Origin: Pseudomonadota bacterium
GTDB lineage: Bacteria; Pseudomonadota; Gammaproteobacteria; Burkholderiales; Rhodocyclaceae
Direction: 5' to 3'
Assembly (NCBI GenBank): GCA_018262195.1
Contig: JAGTRS010000002.1
Coordinates: 1 to 64,000 of the forward strand
DNA: 64,000 bases
The translations under genes were made by a program, and so were the position numbers. A model generated the notes under the pieces. The model saw nothing but the letters and a program-made list of their open reading frames with translations. It was not told the origin of the DNA and searched no databases. Positions 9,761 to 19,372 of the stretch are shown one piece after another (position 1 is the stretch's first letter; each line of letters starts with the position of its first letter).

Positions 9761-10896
9761 GAGCCCTCCATTTCCTTGCGGTTACGCTCATTGTTGAGGT
9801 GGAAGGCGCCATCGACGACAAGCTTTTCCTCCCCCTTCAACCCGGAGAGCACCACCCGTTTCCCGGCCTGCTCGGGCCCGAGCTTGACCTTGGTCAAACG
9901 GAAAGCGCCATCACCGACGGCGACAAAGACATGGTCTTCGTCATTCTCGCGAACCACGGCACTGGCCGGCACAACCATTCGCTCAACCGCTCGCGCCTCG
10001 ATCAGCATGGAAGCCAGCATGGCCGGTTTCAGGCGCCCATCACGATTGTCCAGCTCAGTACGCACCAGTACCGTACGAGTTTCCGGATTGATTGTCTGAC
10101 CGACAAAAATCAGCTTGCCGACCAGTTTTTCGTTACCCAGCGCCGGCACTTCGATACTGACAGACTGTCCGACCTTGACCTGGCTGACTTGCTGCTCCGG
10201 CACCTGTGCCACGGCCCACAGGCGCGACAGGTCGGCAACAACAAACAAGGAATCGGCCGGTTGCACGACCTGCCCTTGTGCCAACTTGCGTTCAACAACG
10301 ACGCCGCTCATGGTTGCCGATACCGGTGTCACGGAATTGACTTCGCCCTGTTTGCCCAGACGATCAATGGCCGCCGGGCTGACGCCCAGCAATTGCAATT
10401 GATCGCTGGCCGCCCGCGTTTCCGCTTTCGAAATCTGGTATTCGCTCTCCCGGCGCTGCAGTTCGGCCGCACCGATTACATCCGCCTCGAACAAGGCCTT
10501 GGCGCGTTCGGCATTGCGCCGGTTCAGCTCGAGTTGAGCACGCGCCTTGAGATAGGCCAGTTGCTGGCTGGACAATTCGCTGCTGTTCAGCTTGGCTAGC
10601 ACCTCGCCCTTTTTGACACTTTGGCCAAGCAGGGCGTCAATATCCGTTACCCGACCAGTGACCGTAGCTCCGATGCGGGCTAGGCGTTGTTCATCAAAAT
10701 CAATACTCCCACTGACACGCAGTGTTTCGGCCACAGGCTGTGTGGTGACGTCACTCAGTTTGAGTTGCGCGAGCAGTTCCTGCGATGGCAAAACGCTCAA
10801 GGGGTCGCGCACCTGTTGCGCCGCCGACTTGTTGTTCTCCTGGTTGCAGCCGGCCAGTGCTGCCACGGTCAACAGCAAAATAAGGGCTTTTTTCAT
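9757..10896 (-). CDS. czcB: RND periplasmic adaptor lipoprotein (CzcB-type)
   Basis: 379 residues. The signal peptide ends in a lipobox (LAGC, Cys17), so it is predicted to be lipid-anchored. A lipoyl/barrel-sandwich half (RIGATVTGRVTDIDALLGQSVKKGE) is followed by a helical hairpin (about 115-165), the second half (VTPVSATMSGVVVERKLAQGQVV), and a beta-barrel (GQSVSIEVPALGNEKLVGKL). It bridges the pump and the outer-membrane channel. Its stop overlaps the pump start by 4 nt, and its ATG shares one base with the stop of the channel gene (TAATG), so the three are translationally coupled. Confidence 0.92.
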   Translation of the reverse strand: MKKALILLLTVAALAGCNQENNKSAAQQVRDPLSVLPSQELLAQLKLSDVTTQPVAETLRVSGSIDFDEQRLARIGATVTGRVTDIDALLGQSVKKGEVLAKLNSSELSSQQLAYLKARAQLELNRRNAERAKALFEADVIGAAELQRRESEYQISKAETRAASDQLQLLGVSPAAIDRLGKQGEVNSVTPVSATMSGVVVERKLAQGQVVQPADSLFVVADLSRLWAVAQVPEQQVSQVKVGQSVSIEVPALGNEKLVGKLIFVGQTINPETRTVLVRTELDNRDGRLKPAMLASMLIEARAVERMVVPASAVVRENDEDHVFVAVGDGAFRLTKVKLGPEQAGKRVVLSGLKGEEKLVVDGAFHLNNERNRKEMEGS

Positions 10897-12131
10897 TATT
10901 CTTTTCCTCCGGGGATCGCCCGTAGTCGTTCAATTTCAACCCAGGCCGAAGCCAGTTCATAGCGTGCCGTAATCAGTTCGGCGCGGGCTGCGCGAAAAAC
11001 ACGCCGCGCATCGAGCACGTCAAGAAAACCACGTTCGCCGAAGCGATAGGCCGCTTCGACAACCTTCACGGCCGCTTCGGCCTGCTTGAGAATTCCGGAC
11101 TCCAGCGCGACAACTTGGGCCTCGGCGATTTCATATTGCTGGAAGGCAATTTCGAGCTGCTGAGCCAGCGAAAACTCCTGCGCAGCCAACTCATGACGAG
11201 CCCGCGACAACTGCGCAGAGGCTTCGCCTACCGGGCCGCTGCGCCTGTCCCACAAAGGGATGGAGACAACAACGCCGAGCTTGTTGGAGCGCATGTCGGG
11301 GTCTTCATCCACGCCAGCCTTCAGCGCCACATTGGGCCAGCGCAGGCGTCGCTCGAGATCAAGTTGATACTGGGCACGCACCATTTCGGAGCGCGCACGC
11401 GCCAAATCCGGGCTGGTTTCGGCCAATTGCTTACGCAATCCATCCAAAGGCGGCAGTCCCGGAACATCCCGCAAGCGGCCACGCAGCGTAAAATCGGCGG
11501 GCAAGGCGCCACCGACACTCTGGCGCAACAGCGAACGCGCCTGCTCACCGCGAAAACCGGCTGCCTGGGCTATTTTCTGGACGTTCAGCAACTCCGCATC
11601 GGCCTTGATCAGCTCGAAGCGCGGCGCCTCGCCGGTTTCCACACGCAGCGCAATACGTGAGCGCACACTCTCCATGGCAGCCAGATCTTCACGCGTATTG
11701 CTCAGTTCGACATCGCGCCGCAAGACCTCGAAATAGCGGAGGCGCAGGCGCGCCAGCGTATCCGCTTCAAAGGCCCTGACCGCTGCCGTCGTCGACTCCA
11801 GCCCTGCTTCCGCCGCACCAATCCGCGCCGACCGCCGCCACGGCATATCGAGCGGCTGGGTCAGCGTGACACTACGCGCGTCGCCGGTATTGCCGCCCAC
11901 ACCGCGGCTGCGCGATGTGCCCCCGAGATATTCCAGCTCAGGGTTGGGGAAGGCGCCGGCGCTATCAACTGCATAACGCGCCGCCGTGATCTGATCGCGC
12001 GCCGCCATCACAGAGCGGCTGGACGACAAAGCCAGCGCCTCCAGTTGCGGCAGATCGAATTCGGGCTGCGCAAAGGCTAGCGTCGCGCCCATGCCCAAAG
12101 CAAAGGCGAGTGTTTTTGTGCAATGCATCAT
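10896..12131 (-). CDS. czcC: TolC-family outer-membrane channel (CzcC-type)
   Basis: 411 residues. Signal peptide about 1-21 (ending AFA). Two OEP repeats are visible as long coiled-coil stretches with the typical ALALSSSRSVMAARDQI and later VEAAYRFGERGFLDVLDARR signatures. It forms the outer-membrane and periplasmic tunnel of the tripartite metal pump. Two ATGs in tandem (12131, 12128) are possible starts, with no clear ribosome-binding site. It is the first gene of the C-B-A-PII operon. No metal-responsive regulator gene is adjacent. Confidence 0.9.
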   Translation of the reverse strand: MMHCTKTLAFALGMGATLAFAQPEFDLPQLEALALSSSRSVMAARDQITAARYAVDSAGAFPNPELEYLGGTSRSRGVGGNTGDARSVTLTQPLDMPWRRSARIGAAEAGLESTTAAVRAFEADTLARLRLRYFEVLRRDVELSNTREDLAAMESVRSRIALRVETGEAPRFELIKADAELLNVQKIAQAAGFRGEQARSLLRQSVGGALPADFTLRGRLRDVPGLPPLDGLRKQLAETSPDLARARSEMVRAQYQLDLERRLRWPNVALKAGVDEDPDMRSNKLGVVVSIPLWDRRSGPVGEASAQLSRARHELAAQEFSLAQQLEIAFQQYEIAEAQVVALESGILKQAEAAVKVVEAAYRFGERGFLDVLDARRVFRAARAELITARYELASAWVEIERLRAIPGGKE

Positions 12132-12173
12132 AAGGTTTTACTTAGCAAACCGCGTGCCATTGGCTGGCTACGG

Positions 12174-13052
12174 TCAACGGCCTCCCAAGGCAGCAATTCG
12201 TTCTTCAAGTGGCGGATGCGTCGAAAACAGCGCCATAAACCCACCTTTACCACCAGCAATGCCGGAGGCTGCCATGTTTTGCGGCAGCGGCTCGGTATGC
12301 AGGTTGCCCAAGCGACGCAGCGCGTTTTGCATCGGCACCGGCGAGCCCATCAGACTCGACGCACCGGCATCGGCACGGAATTCACGCTGACGGGAGAACC
12401 AGGCAACGATGATGCTGGCCAGCAAGCCGAAGACGACTTCGCAGATCATGCTGGTCACCATGTAGCCGATGCCAGGGCCGGTGTTTTCGCTGTCGCCACG
12501 ACGCAGGAAACCATCGACCACATAGCCGACAATGCGCGACAGGAAAACGACGAAGGTGTTCACCACGCCCTGGATCAGCGTCAGCGTCACCATGTCACCG
12601 TTGGCGATGTGAGCGACTTCGTGAGCCAGCACAGCTTCGGCTTCATCACGGGTCATGCTCTGCAGCAGGCCGGTCGAGACGGCAACCAGCGACTTGTTCT
12701 TGGTTGCGCCGGTTGCGAAGGCATTCGGCTCACCGTCGTAGATCGCCACTTCCGGCATCGGCAGGTTGGCGCGCTTGGCCAACTTGGCCACCGTATCGAC
12801 CAGCCACATTTCCGTTGATGTACTCGGCGACTCGATGACCCGAGCGCCCGTGCTCCATTTGGCCATGGTCTTCGACATCAGCAGCGAAATGAAGGCGCCG
12901 CCGAAACCGATCACCGCGGCAAAGACGAACAACATTCCAACATTCAGGCCATTGGCGGTCAGGAATTTGTTAACGCCAAGCAGACTGGTCGCCACGCTGA
13001 GAACCAGCATGACCGCCAGGTTGGTAGCGAGAAAAAGGAAGATGCGTTTCAT
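12174..13052 (-). CDS. htpX: Membrane zinc metalloprotease HtpX
   Basis: 292 residues, the normal length. Two N-terminal membrane helices (about 4-26 and 36-58), the HEVAH zinc motif at 144-148, two more helices (about 155-180 and 193-215), and the third-ligand region REFRADAGA. HtpX degrades damaged inner-membrane proteins, with active site facing the cytoplasm. The start at 13052 follows a clear GAGGAG. The open frame continues upstream, but the family starts MKRIFLF. It diverges from the LysR-type gene. Confidence 0.96.
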   Translation of the reverse strand: MKRIFLFLATNLAVMLVLSVATSLLGVNKFLTANGLNVGMLFVFAAVIGFGGAFISLLMSKTMAKWSTGARVIESPSTSTEMWLVDTVAKLAKRANLPMPEVAIYDGEPNAFATGATKNKSLVAVSTGLLQSMTRDEAEAVLAHEVAHIANGDMVTLTLIQGVVNTFVVFLSRIVGYVVDGFLRRGDSENTGPGIGYMVTSMICEVVFGLLASIIVAWFSRQREFRADAGASSLMGSPVPMQNALRRLGNLHTEPLPQNMAASGIAGGKGGFMALFSTHPPLEERIAALGGR

Positions 13053-13154
13053 GTCGAACTCCTCAAAAGAGAAACGGGGCGATGATATTGCATTGCACAA
13101 ACCAGGAAAACAGGAGCAAAATTGACTATTACTTCGATTTTTACTGATGAACTT

Positions 13155-14063
13155 ATGACTCCGCTTAACTACAAGCACCTCCATTACTTCTGGGTCGTTG
13201 CCCAGGAAGGCAGCATCACCCGGGCGGCAGAACGGCTCGACGTTGCCGTTCAGACGATCAGTGGCCAGCTTTCCCTGCTCGAACGCCACTTGGGCAAGGC
13301 ACTGTTCAACAGCCAGGGACGCGGCCTGGTATTGAGCGAAGCCGGACGCGTGGCGCTCGGTTACGCCGACCAGATATTCCAGTTAGGCGACGCTTTGGTT
13401 GACGCGGTGGAGCACAGTAACAGCGAATCCACGCTTCGTCTGCGTGCTGGTATTTCAGATGGCATCCCGAAACTGCTGGCCTACCGACTGCTCTCTACGG
13501 TCACCGACATGCCGGCCGATGTCCGTTTGATCTGCGATGAAGGCGAATTCGAAACATTGCTGGCCGAACTCGCCCTGCACCGTCTCGATGTCGTGCTGAC
13601 CGATCGTGCCGCACCAGTCGGCGGCAACCTGAAGGTGTTCAGCACCCGGCTGGGCGAATTTGCTACCGGGCTATTCGCCGCGCCAGCCCTCGCCGAGCGC
13701 TACCGGCCAGATTTCCCGAACAGCCTCGACGGTGCGCCGATGCTGCTGCCGACTCGCCACAACGCGCTGCGCGGCCGGATCGATCGCTGGCTGGAGCACA
13801 CCAATATTCGCCCTAAGATCGTCGGCGAATTCGAAGACAGTGCCTTGCTAAATACCTTCGGCCGCGGCGGCCTGGGTATTTTCCCCGCGCCACTCGGTCT
13901 GGCCGAACAGATTGCCTCGCAACTCGAAGCACAACCGCTGGGCGCCATGAGCGGCGTCAGCGAACAGATCTACGCCATCTCCAGCGAACGACGCATTCGC
14001 CACCCGGCCGTCGAGGCGCTCTGTGCCGCAGCGCCGCAGGCCGGTGCGGAGCCGAGGGTATAA
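13155..14063 (+). CDS. nhaR: LysR-family regulator, NhaR-like
   Basis: 302 residues from this ATG. The N-terminal winged helix ([20 protein letters not shown], then [19 protein letters not shown]) matches NhaR, the Na+-responsive activator. A LysR effector domain follows. A TTG at 13122 in the same frame has a good AGGAG five nt upstream and would add 11 residues; the ATG here matches the conserved start but has a weak ribosome-binding site, so the start is unsettled. No Na+/H+ antiporter gene is next to it. Its stop shares a base with the start of the PBP5 gene (TAATG), which suggests co-transcription with cell-wall genes. Confidence 0.85.
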   Translation: MTPLNYKHLHYFWVVAQEGSITRAAERLDVAVQTISGQLSLLERHLGKALFNSQGRGLVLSEAGRVALGYADQIFQLGDALVDAVEHSNSESTLRLRAGISDGIPKLLAYRLLSTVTDMPADVRLICDEGEFETLLAELALHRLDVVLTDRAAPVGGNLKVFSTRLGEFATGLFAAPALAERYRPDFPNSLDGAPMLLPTRHNALRGRIDRWLEHTNIRPKIVGEFEDSALLNTFGRGGLGIFPAPLGLAEQIASQLEAQPLGAMSGVSEQIYAISSERRIRHPAVEALCAAAPQAGAEPRV

Positions 14064-15238
14064 TGTCCGCCCCCAACGCAAAACAAAGTCAAAAATCCAT
14101 GTCGCTGTTCCGCAAGACCGCTTTCATCCTCCTCAGTATCGTCATCGCCGGCCAGGCTCTGGCCCAGCAACTCCCTGTTCCGCCCTCACTGGCCGCCAAA
14201 TCCTGGCTGCTGCTGGAAGTCGGATCAAACCAGGTTCTGACCGCCGAAAAGCCTGATGAGCGTCTCGAACCGGCCTCGCTGACCAAGCTGATGACGGCCT
14301 ACCTGACTTTCTCTGCCATGCGCCAGAAGACCATTGGCCTGAGCCAGCCCCTGCCCGTCTCGGAAAAGGCTTGGCGCACCGGCGGCTCGAAGATGTTCAT
14401 CCGGGTCGACACGCAAGTACCGGTTGAAGACCTGATCAAGGGAATGATCGTTCAGTCCGGCAATGACGCCTGCGTCACGCTGGCCGAAGGCATCGCCGGC
14501 AGCGAAGAGAATTTCGCCCAGATGATGAACCGCGAAGCCCAGCGTCTGGGCATGACGAACAGCCATTTCATGAACTCGACTGGCCTGCCCGACCCGCAGC
14601 ACTACACCACCGCCCGCGACCTCTCCCTGCTCGCTTCGGCGCTGATCCGCGACTTCCCCGAGGACTACAAGAAGTATTACTCGATGAAGGAATTCCGCTA
14701 CAACAACATCACCCAGCCGAACCGCAACCGCCTGCTTTTCATCGACCCGACGGTCGATGGTGTCAAAACCGGTCACACCGAAGCGGCCGGCTACTGCCTG
14801 ATTTCTTCGGCCCTGCGCGACAAGCGCCGGCTGCTGTCGGTAGTTCTGGGCACAACCTCGGACAGCGCCCGCGCCGCCGAATCGCAGAAGCTGCTGAACT
14901 GGGGTTACATTTCCTATGACGCCGTGGCGCTCTTCGCCAAGGATCAGGTTGTTGCCACGCTGCGCGCCTGGAAGGGCGCCCAGAGCGAGGTGAAAGTCGG
15001 CTTCGCCAGCGACCTGTCCGTGGTCGTCCCGAAGGGCTATGCCGACAAGGTGAAGTCCGATTTCGTCGCCGAGCCGCGCCTGATCGCTCCGATCGAAGCG
15101 GGCCAGAAGGTCGGCACGCTGAAAGTCACCATCGACGGCAAGCCTTACAACGAATATCCGGTCGTCGCCCTTGAAAATATCGCTCTCGGCAATATCTTCG
15201 TTCGACTCCTCGATACCATCCGACTCTGGTTCAACTAA
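14063..15238 (+). CDS. dacA: D-alanyl-D-alanine carboxypeptidase (PBP5/6 type)
   Basis: 391 residues. A signal peptide ends near GQALAQ (about 35). The penicillin-binding motifs are complete: SLTK at 72-75 (catalytic Ser72), SGN at 132-134 and KTG at 235-237. A PBP5 C-terminal beta domain and a terminal amphipathic helix (NIFVRLLDTIRLWFN) anchor it to the outer face of the inner membrane. It trims the terminal D-Ala from peptidoglycan pentapeptides. The ATG at 14063 has GAGGG upstream; a second Met at 14099 is possible. The D-amino acid transaminase gene follows by 4 nt. Confidence 0.95.
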   Translation: MSAPNAKQSQKSMSLFRKTAFILLSIVIAGQALAQQLPVPPSLAAKSWLLLEVGSNQVLTAEKPDERLEPASLTKLMTAYLTFSAMRQKTIGLSQPLPVSEKAWRTGGSKMFIRVDTQVPVEDLIKGMIVQSGNDACVTLAEGIAGSEENFAQMMNREAQRLGMTNSHFMNSTGLPDPQHYTTARDLSLLASALIRDFPEDYKKYYSMKEFRYNNITQPNRNRLLFIDPTVDGVKTGHTEAAGYCLISSALRDKRRLLSVVLGTTSDSARAAESQKLLNWGYISYDAVALFAKDQVVATLRAWKGAQSEVKVGFASDLSVVVPKGYADKVKSDFVAEPRLIAPIEAGQKVGTLKVTIDGKPYNEYPVVALENIALGNIFVRLLDTIRLWFN

Positions 15239-15242
15239 ACCC

Positions 15243-16118
15243 ATGACGCCCTACGTCGCCGATCCCGTCTACCTGAATGGCCGTTTCCTGCCACTGGCGG
15301 AAGCGGGCATCTCCCCGCTCGACCGGGGCTTTCTCTACGGCGATGGCGTCTATGAAGTGATCCCTGTCTATTCCCGCCGGGCTTTCCGCATCGACGAACA
15401 CGTCAAGCGGCTGCAAGCGACGCTCGATGGTATCAAGCTGGCCAATCCGCTGACGGCCGACGGCTGGAAGGAAGTCATTGCCAAACTGATCGAAACGGCC
15501 CCTTGGGACGACCAGTCGATCTACCTGCAAGTCACCCGCGGCGCCGACGACAAGCGCGACCATGCTTTCCCGCCGGCCTCGGTGCCTTCAACGGCCTTTG
15601 CCTTCGCTTCGCCCTTGGTCACCACACCCGCTGAAGTGCGCGCCAGGGGCGTTGCCGCGATCACCGTGCCGGACCTGCGCTGGTCACGCTGCGACCTCAA
15701 GGTCATTTCGCTGCTCGCCAACGTGCTGGCCCGCCAGCAGGCCGTCGAGCAGGGCTGTGCAGAGGCGCTGCTGATTCGCGACCGTTTCATGAAGGAAGGC
15801 GCGGCCTCGAATATCTTCATCGTCAAGGATGGCCTGCTGCTCGCCCCACCCAAGACGCACCTGATGCTGCCGGGCATCACTTACGACGTGATCCTCGAAT
15901 TGGCCGCGACCCACCAGCAGGCTTTGGAAGTCCGTGAAATCAGCGAAACGGAACTTCGCAGCGCGGACGAGGTCTGGATGACCTCATCGACCAAGGAAAT
16001 TCTGGCGATCACGACACTCGACGGCCAACCAGTCGGCACCGGCAAACCCGGCCCGTTTGGCGAGCAAATGTGGCAGTGGTATCAGGATTTCAAGAACACC
16101 GTAATGCGCAAAGGCTGA
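15243..16118 (+). CDS. dat: D-amino acid aminotransferase (class IV, PLP)
   Basis: 291 residues, class IV PLP aminotransferase. The substrate-pocket region LDRGFLYGDGVYEVIPVY is at about 26-43, the catalytic Lys153 is in CDLKVISLLANVLARQ, and the phosphate-binding EGAASNIFIVK follows. It interconverts D-amino acids and 2-oxo acids, supplying D-Ala/D-Glu for peptidoglycan. It starts 4 nt after the PBP5 stop, and the same order is common in beta-proteobacteria. An ilvE-like function is less likely given the N-terminus and neighbours. Confidence 0.9.
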   Translation: MTPYVADPVYLNGRFLPLAEAGISPLDRGFLYGDGVYEVIPVYSRRAFRIDEHVKRLQATLDGIKLANPLTADGWKEVIAKLIETAPWDDQSIYLQVTRGADDKRDHAFPPASVPSTAFAFASPLVTTPAEVRARGVAAITVPDLRWSRCDLKVISLLANVLARQQAVEQGCAEALLIRDRFMKEGAASNIFIVKDGLLLAPPKTHLMLPGITYDVILELAATHQQALEVREISETELRSADEVWMTSSTKEILAITTLDGQPVGTGKPGPFGEQMWQWYQDFKNTVMRKG

Positions 16119-16119
16119 G

Positions 16120-16389
16120 ATGGCTTCGTACAAGGACACCCTCCTCGAATTCCCCTGTGAATTCCCCCTGAAGATCATGGGCAAGGCTGACGACAGCCTG
16201 GCTCAGGTCGTCCTCGACATCGTCACCGTACACGCCCCGGATTTCGACGGCGCAACGATGGAAATGCGCGCCAGTTCGGGCGGCAACTACGTCAGCCTGA
16301 CGTGCACCGTGATTGCCACGTCCAAACCGCAACTCGATGCGCTGTACACCGACCTTAGCGGCCATCCGATGATCAAGGTCGTGCTGTAA
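16120..16389 (+). CDS. ybeD: YbeD/DUF493 family protein
   Basis: 89 residues. A small alpha/beta protein with FPCEFPLKIMGKADDSL at the N-terminus and SLTCTVIATSKPQLDALYTDL, matching YbeD. The fold resembles an allosteric ACT-like domain; the function is unproven. It lies one nt after the transaminase stop and directly abuts the GTG of lipB, as in many proteobacteria where it sits between dac and lipB. Confidence 0.92.
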   Translation: MASYKDTLLEFPCEFPLKIMGKADDSLAQVVLDIVTVHAPDFDGATMEMRASSGGNYVSLTCTVIATSKPQLDALYTDLSGHPMIKVVL

Positions 16390-17007
16390 GTGCTTCCTGT
16401 CGTCAAACGCCTGGGCCAGGTCGACTACGCGCCGACCTTCCAGGCCATGCAGGACTTCACGGCCACCCGCACGGCCGAGACGCCAGATGAGATCTGGATC
16501 GTCGAGCACCCGCCGGTCTATACCCTCGGTCAGGCCGGCAAGCCGGAGCACATCCTCAAGGATGTCGGCATCCCCATCGTCAAGATCGATCGCGGCGGCC
16601 AGGTAACCTACCACGGCCCGGGCCAGGTCGTGATCTACCTGCTGCTTGACCTGTCACGACTGAAGATCAAGGTGCGCGAACTGGTCACCGCCATCGAGCA
16701 GGCCGTCATCGACCTGCTGGCCAATCACGGTGTCACAGCCGAACGGCGCGACGGCGCCCCCGGCGTCTATGTCGGCGAGGCCAAGATCGCTGCCCTCGGT
16801 CTGCGCATTCGCAACGGTTGCAGCTACCACGGCGTCTCGCTCAATGTCGATATGGATCTTTCCCCCTTTGCGGCGATCAATCCCTGCGGCTATGCTGGCC
16901 TGAAGGTCATCCAGACCAAAGACTTCAATATTCCGCTCACCGCTCACGAGGCCGGCGAGCAACTCTCGCAACACTTGCTACAGCAACTGGATCAGAAAAA
17001 TGGCTGA
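16390..17007 (+). CDS. lipB: Octanoyl-[acyl-carrier-protein]:protein N-octanoyltransferase
   Basis: 205 residues, GTG start immediately after the ybeD stop. LipB moves octanoate from ACP to the lipoyl domains of 2-oxoacid dehydrogenases and GcvH. Motifs: [12 protein letters not shown] at 68-79, the catalytic Lys132 in [11 protein letters not shown] and Cys166 in INPCGYAGL. It overlaps lipA by 8 nt, so the two steps of lipoate synthesis are coupled. Confidence 0.97.
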   Translation: MLPVVKRLGQVDYAPTFQAMQDFTATRTAETPDEIWIVEHPPVYTLGQAGKPEHILKDVGIPIVKIDRGGQVTYHGPGQVVIYLLLDLSRLKIKVRELVTAIEQAVIDLLANHGVTAERRDGAPGVYVGEAKIAALGLRIRNGCSYHGVSLNVDMDLSPFAAINPCGYAGLKVIQTKDFNIPLTAHEAGEQLSQHLLQQLDQKNG

Positions 17008-17944
17008 AAAAGGCGTCAAACAAAAAGGCGAACTGAAAACCGCGCGCATCCCCATCAAGATCGTGCCGGTCGACACCCCGCTGCGCAAACCCGAGTGGAT
17101 ACGCGTCAAGGCGGGCAACAGCGCCGGCCGCTTCGGCGAAATCAAATCCATGCTGCGCGAAAAGAAGCTGCACACCGTCTGCGAAGAAGCCGCCTGCCCG
17201 AACATCGGCGAATGCTTCGGCCGCGGCACAGCGACCTTCATGATCCTGGGCGACATCTGCACCCGCCGCTGCCCATTCTGCGACGTCGGCCACGGCCAGC
17301 CCCTGCCGCCCAACCCGAACGAGCCGCGCGAGCTGGCCGAATCGGTCGCCACATTGAAGCTGCGCTATGTCGTGATCACCAGCGTCGATCGCGACGACCT
17401 GCGCGACGGCGGCGCCCAGCATTTTGTCGACGTCATCAGCAATGTCCGCGAACTCTCGCCAACGACCACCGTCGAAACGCTGGTCCCTGATTTCCGCGGC
17501 CGCATGGACGTCGCCCTCGACGTCCTCGGCGGCGCCCTGCCCGACGTGCTCAACCACAACATGGAAACCGTGCCGCGCCTCTACAAGCAGGCCCGCCCCG
17601 GCGCCGATTACGCCCATTCGCTGGAATTCCTCAAGCAGTTCAAGGGGCGCTATCCGGACGTCAAAACCAAATCCGGCCTGATGGTCGGCCTTGGCGAAAC
17701 CGATGAGGAAATCCTTGAGGTGATGCGCGACCTGCGCGCCCACGACGTCGAAATGCTGACCATTGGTCAGTATCTGGCACCGTCCGGCCACCATCTGCCG
17801 GTGACCCGCTACGTCCATCCAGATACCTTCAAGATGTTCGAGGAAGAAGCCATCAAGATGGGCTTCTCCGGTGCCGCCTGCGCCCCGATGGTCCGCTCCA
17901 GTTATTGGGCCGACCAGCAGGCGCACAGCGCTGGCGTTGCCTGA
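17000..17944 (+). CDS. lipA: Lipoyl synthase (radical SAM)
   Basis: 314 residues. Both Fe-S sites are visible: the auxiliary cluster cysteines C61, C66 and C72 ([12 protein letters not shown]), and the radical-[11 protein letters not shown] with C87, C91 and C94. It inserts two sulfurs into protein-bound octanoate. The C-terminal MVRSSYWAD supplies the conserved serine ligand region. It is the last gene of the cell-wall/lipoate operon, followed by a strong terminator. Confidence 0.98.
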   Translation: MAEKGVKQKGELKTARIPIKIVPVDTPLRKPEWIRVKAGNSAGRFGEIKSMLREKKLHTVCEEAACPNIGECFGRGTATFMILGDICTRRCPFCDVGHGQPLPPNPNEPRELAESVATLKLRYVVITSVDRDDLRDGGAQHFVDVISNVRELSPTTTVETLVPDFRGRMDVALDVLGGALPDVLNHNMETVPRLYKQARPGADYAHSLEFLKQFKGRYPDVKTKSGLMVGLGETDEEILEVMRDLRAHDVEMLTIGQYLAPSGHHLPVTRYVHPDTFKMFEEEAIKMGFSGAACAPMVRSSYWADQQAHSAGVA

Positions 17945-17966
17945 GCGCTGCGAGAGCAACAAAGAC

Positions 17967-17998
17967 AAAGGGCAGCACCGAAAGGTGCTGCCCTTTTT
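17967..17998 (+). terminator. Rho-independent terminator after lipA
   Basis: The stem pairs AAAGGGCAGCACC with GGTGCTGCCCTTT around a GAAA tetraloop and runs into TTTTT. It is nearly symmetric, so it may also stop the opposing minus-strand lipoprotein gene that ends at 18016. Confidence 0.9.
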
Positions 17999-18015
17999 GT
18001 TGGCACTGAGCCCGC

Positions 18016-18567
18016 CTAGCGGACGTTAGCCGGGGCTGGCGGCGGCGCACCGGGTGGCGGCGGCGGGATGGTCGGATCCTGCGGCTGTGATTGCACCTGC
18101 GAACGGACTGGCGCTGAATAGCTCATGTTGGCTGGCACCGGTACGCGATGACCCTTCGCGTACATGCACTGGATATAAGCATTGTCGTACTGTCTCTGGG
18201 TGCCGACCGTCGAGGCGCGCGCAGCGTCTGTGCCACTCGCGCTACCCATCAACAGGCCTGCTCCGGCGCCGATGGCGGCGCCCTTGCTGTTACCGCCGAT
18301 CGCCGCACCGGCGAGGGCCCCGACTGCGGTGCCAACTGCAGCACTGGTCACAGCAGACTCTTTAGCCGCGTCGCCGGCCGTCTTGCCACCAATCTGGTAT
18401 TGCGCGTACTGACGACAATCCAGGTCATCGACCCGGAAGCGCTCGAAAGGCTGCCCCGTTCCAGGCAGAACCATGACGCTAGGCCCGGTCGGCAGCACCG
18501 TACAAGCCCCCAAAAGCAGGGCAAGGCCAAGCACAGCCAGTTTCGGCCTATGACTTTTCACATTCAT
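18016..18567 (-). CDS. Glycine-zipper outer-membrane lipoprotein
   Basis: 183 residues. Lipoprotein signal with lipobox LLGAC (Cys22). Then a small soluble part (VDDLDCRQYAQYQIGGKTAG) and a glycine zipper (about 80-113) of the form AVGTAVGALAGAAIGG and [12 protein letters not shown], which can pack as a membrane hairpin. The C-terminal YIQCMYAKGHRVPVP and a Pro-rich tail (PPPPPGAPPPAPANVR) are typical of SlyB/YMGG-like envelope proteins. It begins directly after the stop of the preceding small secreted protein, so the pair is co-translated. Role unknown beyond envelope. Confidence 0.85.
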   Translation of the reverse strand: MNVKSHRPKLAVLGLALLLGACTVLPTGPSVMVLPGTGQPFERFRVDDLDCRQYAQYQIGGKTAGDAAKESAVTSAAVGTAVGALAGAAIGGNSKGAAIGAGAGLLMGSASGTDAARASTVGTQRQYDNAYIQCMYAKGHRVPVPANMSYSAPVRSQVQSQPQDPTIPPPPPGAPPPAPANVR

Positions 18568-18568
18568 C

Positions 18569-18925
18569 TCATCGCTCCGGTTGCGGCAGCACCTTCTGCC
18601 AGCCATCTGGACATTCCTTGACGTAGGGGTAGTAGCCCTTGCCACTCTTGCAGTAATACCAGTATTGCTGCGCTTGCACTGGCTGTGCGGCCGGCTCGGC
18701 CTGCTCGATGTAGACCGGAGGCGGGGCCGGGGGAACGACAATCACCTGCGGCGGATAGTAATAGGGTGGCGGATACCAGACAGGCCCCCACGCCGGACCC
18801 CAGACCGGACCGCCAATGCCGACATTGACGCCCAGCCGAACACGTGGCCCATGCGCCCATGCGCTGGAGCCGACGCCAGCCATGACAAAAGCCAGCAACA
18901 CGACAAGTAGATTTCTATATTTCAT
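18569..18925 (-). CDS. Secreted Pro/Tyr-rich small protein
   Basis: 118 residues from the ATG at 18925; an upstream ATG at 18946 is possible. Signal peptide ends at SAWA (about 24). Low-complexity Gly/Pro/Trp/Tyr region (PVWGPAWGPVWYPPPYYYPP) follows, then a conserved C-terminal motif YWYYCKSGKGYYPYVKEC with two cysteines likely to form a disulfide, ending PDGWQKVLP. This C-terminal motif is widespread in small periplasmic proteins of beta-proteobacteria. Function unknown. Confidence 0.8.
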   Translation of the reverse strand: MKYRNLLVVLLAFVMAGVGSSAWAHGPRVRLGVNVGIGGPVWGPAWGPVWYPPPYYYPPQVIVVPPAPPPVYIEQAEPAAQPVQAQQYWYYCKSGKGYYPYVKECPDGWQKVLPQPER

Positions 18926-19039
18926 GGCGGTATCCAAACGGGCCATTGACTCGCTTTAAAGATAGCGAATAAATGGCCCGTCGGGGAAAACTAAATTGCT
19001 ACAGTTTGTAAGTGCCGACCGAATACTCGGCCTGACGCT

Positions 19040-19363
19040 TCAAACATCTCGCTCAACAGCCTCTGACATCTTTCGGCGCAAGCCTTCAGGCATTTGCAGG
19101 GTCGCCCTGTCCCAACCTTCCATGCTCAGAACCTGCTCCAGACAATCCTCCATCATGGCGTGTGCCCTCACGGTCACGTCGGCGATTGCCTGATGGACCG
19201 CCGGATCGTTGCCCGGATCGATCTCGCAACTGAGCTGATACTGGAACAGTTCACGCAGTCCTCGAATCTGGACGACCACCTGCGCCGGGCAGGCGCACAT
19301 GTAAATGGTCGCCTCCTCGATGATCTGCTGGAGCTCCTGATCCGAGAACTGTTTTTTCAGCAT
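19040..19363 (-). CDS. Hypothetical 107-residue protein behind the CoA-transferase gene
   Basis: 107 residues, helical, cytoplasmic, no signal peptide. Four cysteines, two of them in a CAC sequence (YMCACPAQVVVQIRGL). A good AAGGTG ribosome-binding site precedes the start. It begins 9 nt after the CoA-transferase stop on the same strand, so the two are likely one transcript. I do not recognise the family. Confidence 0.7.
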   Translation of the reverse strand: MLKKQFSDQELQQIIEEATIYMCACPAQVVVQIRGLRELFQYQLSCEIDPGNDPAVHQAIADVTVRAHAMMEDCLEQVLSMEGWDRATLQMPEGLRRKMSEAVERDV

Positions 19364-19372
19364 GGTTTCACC

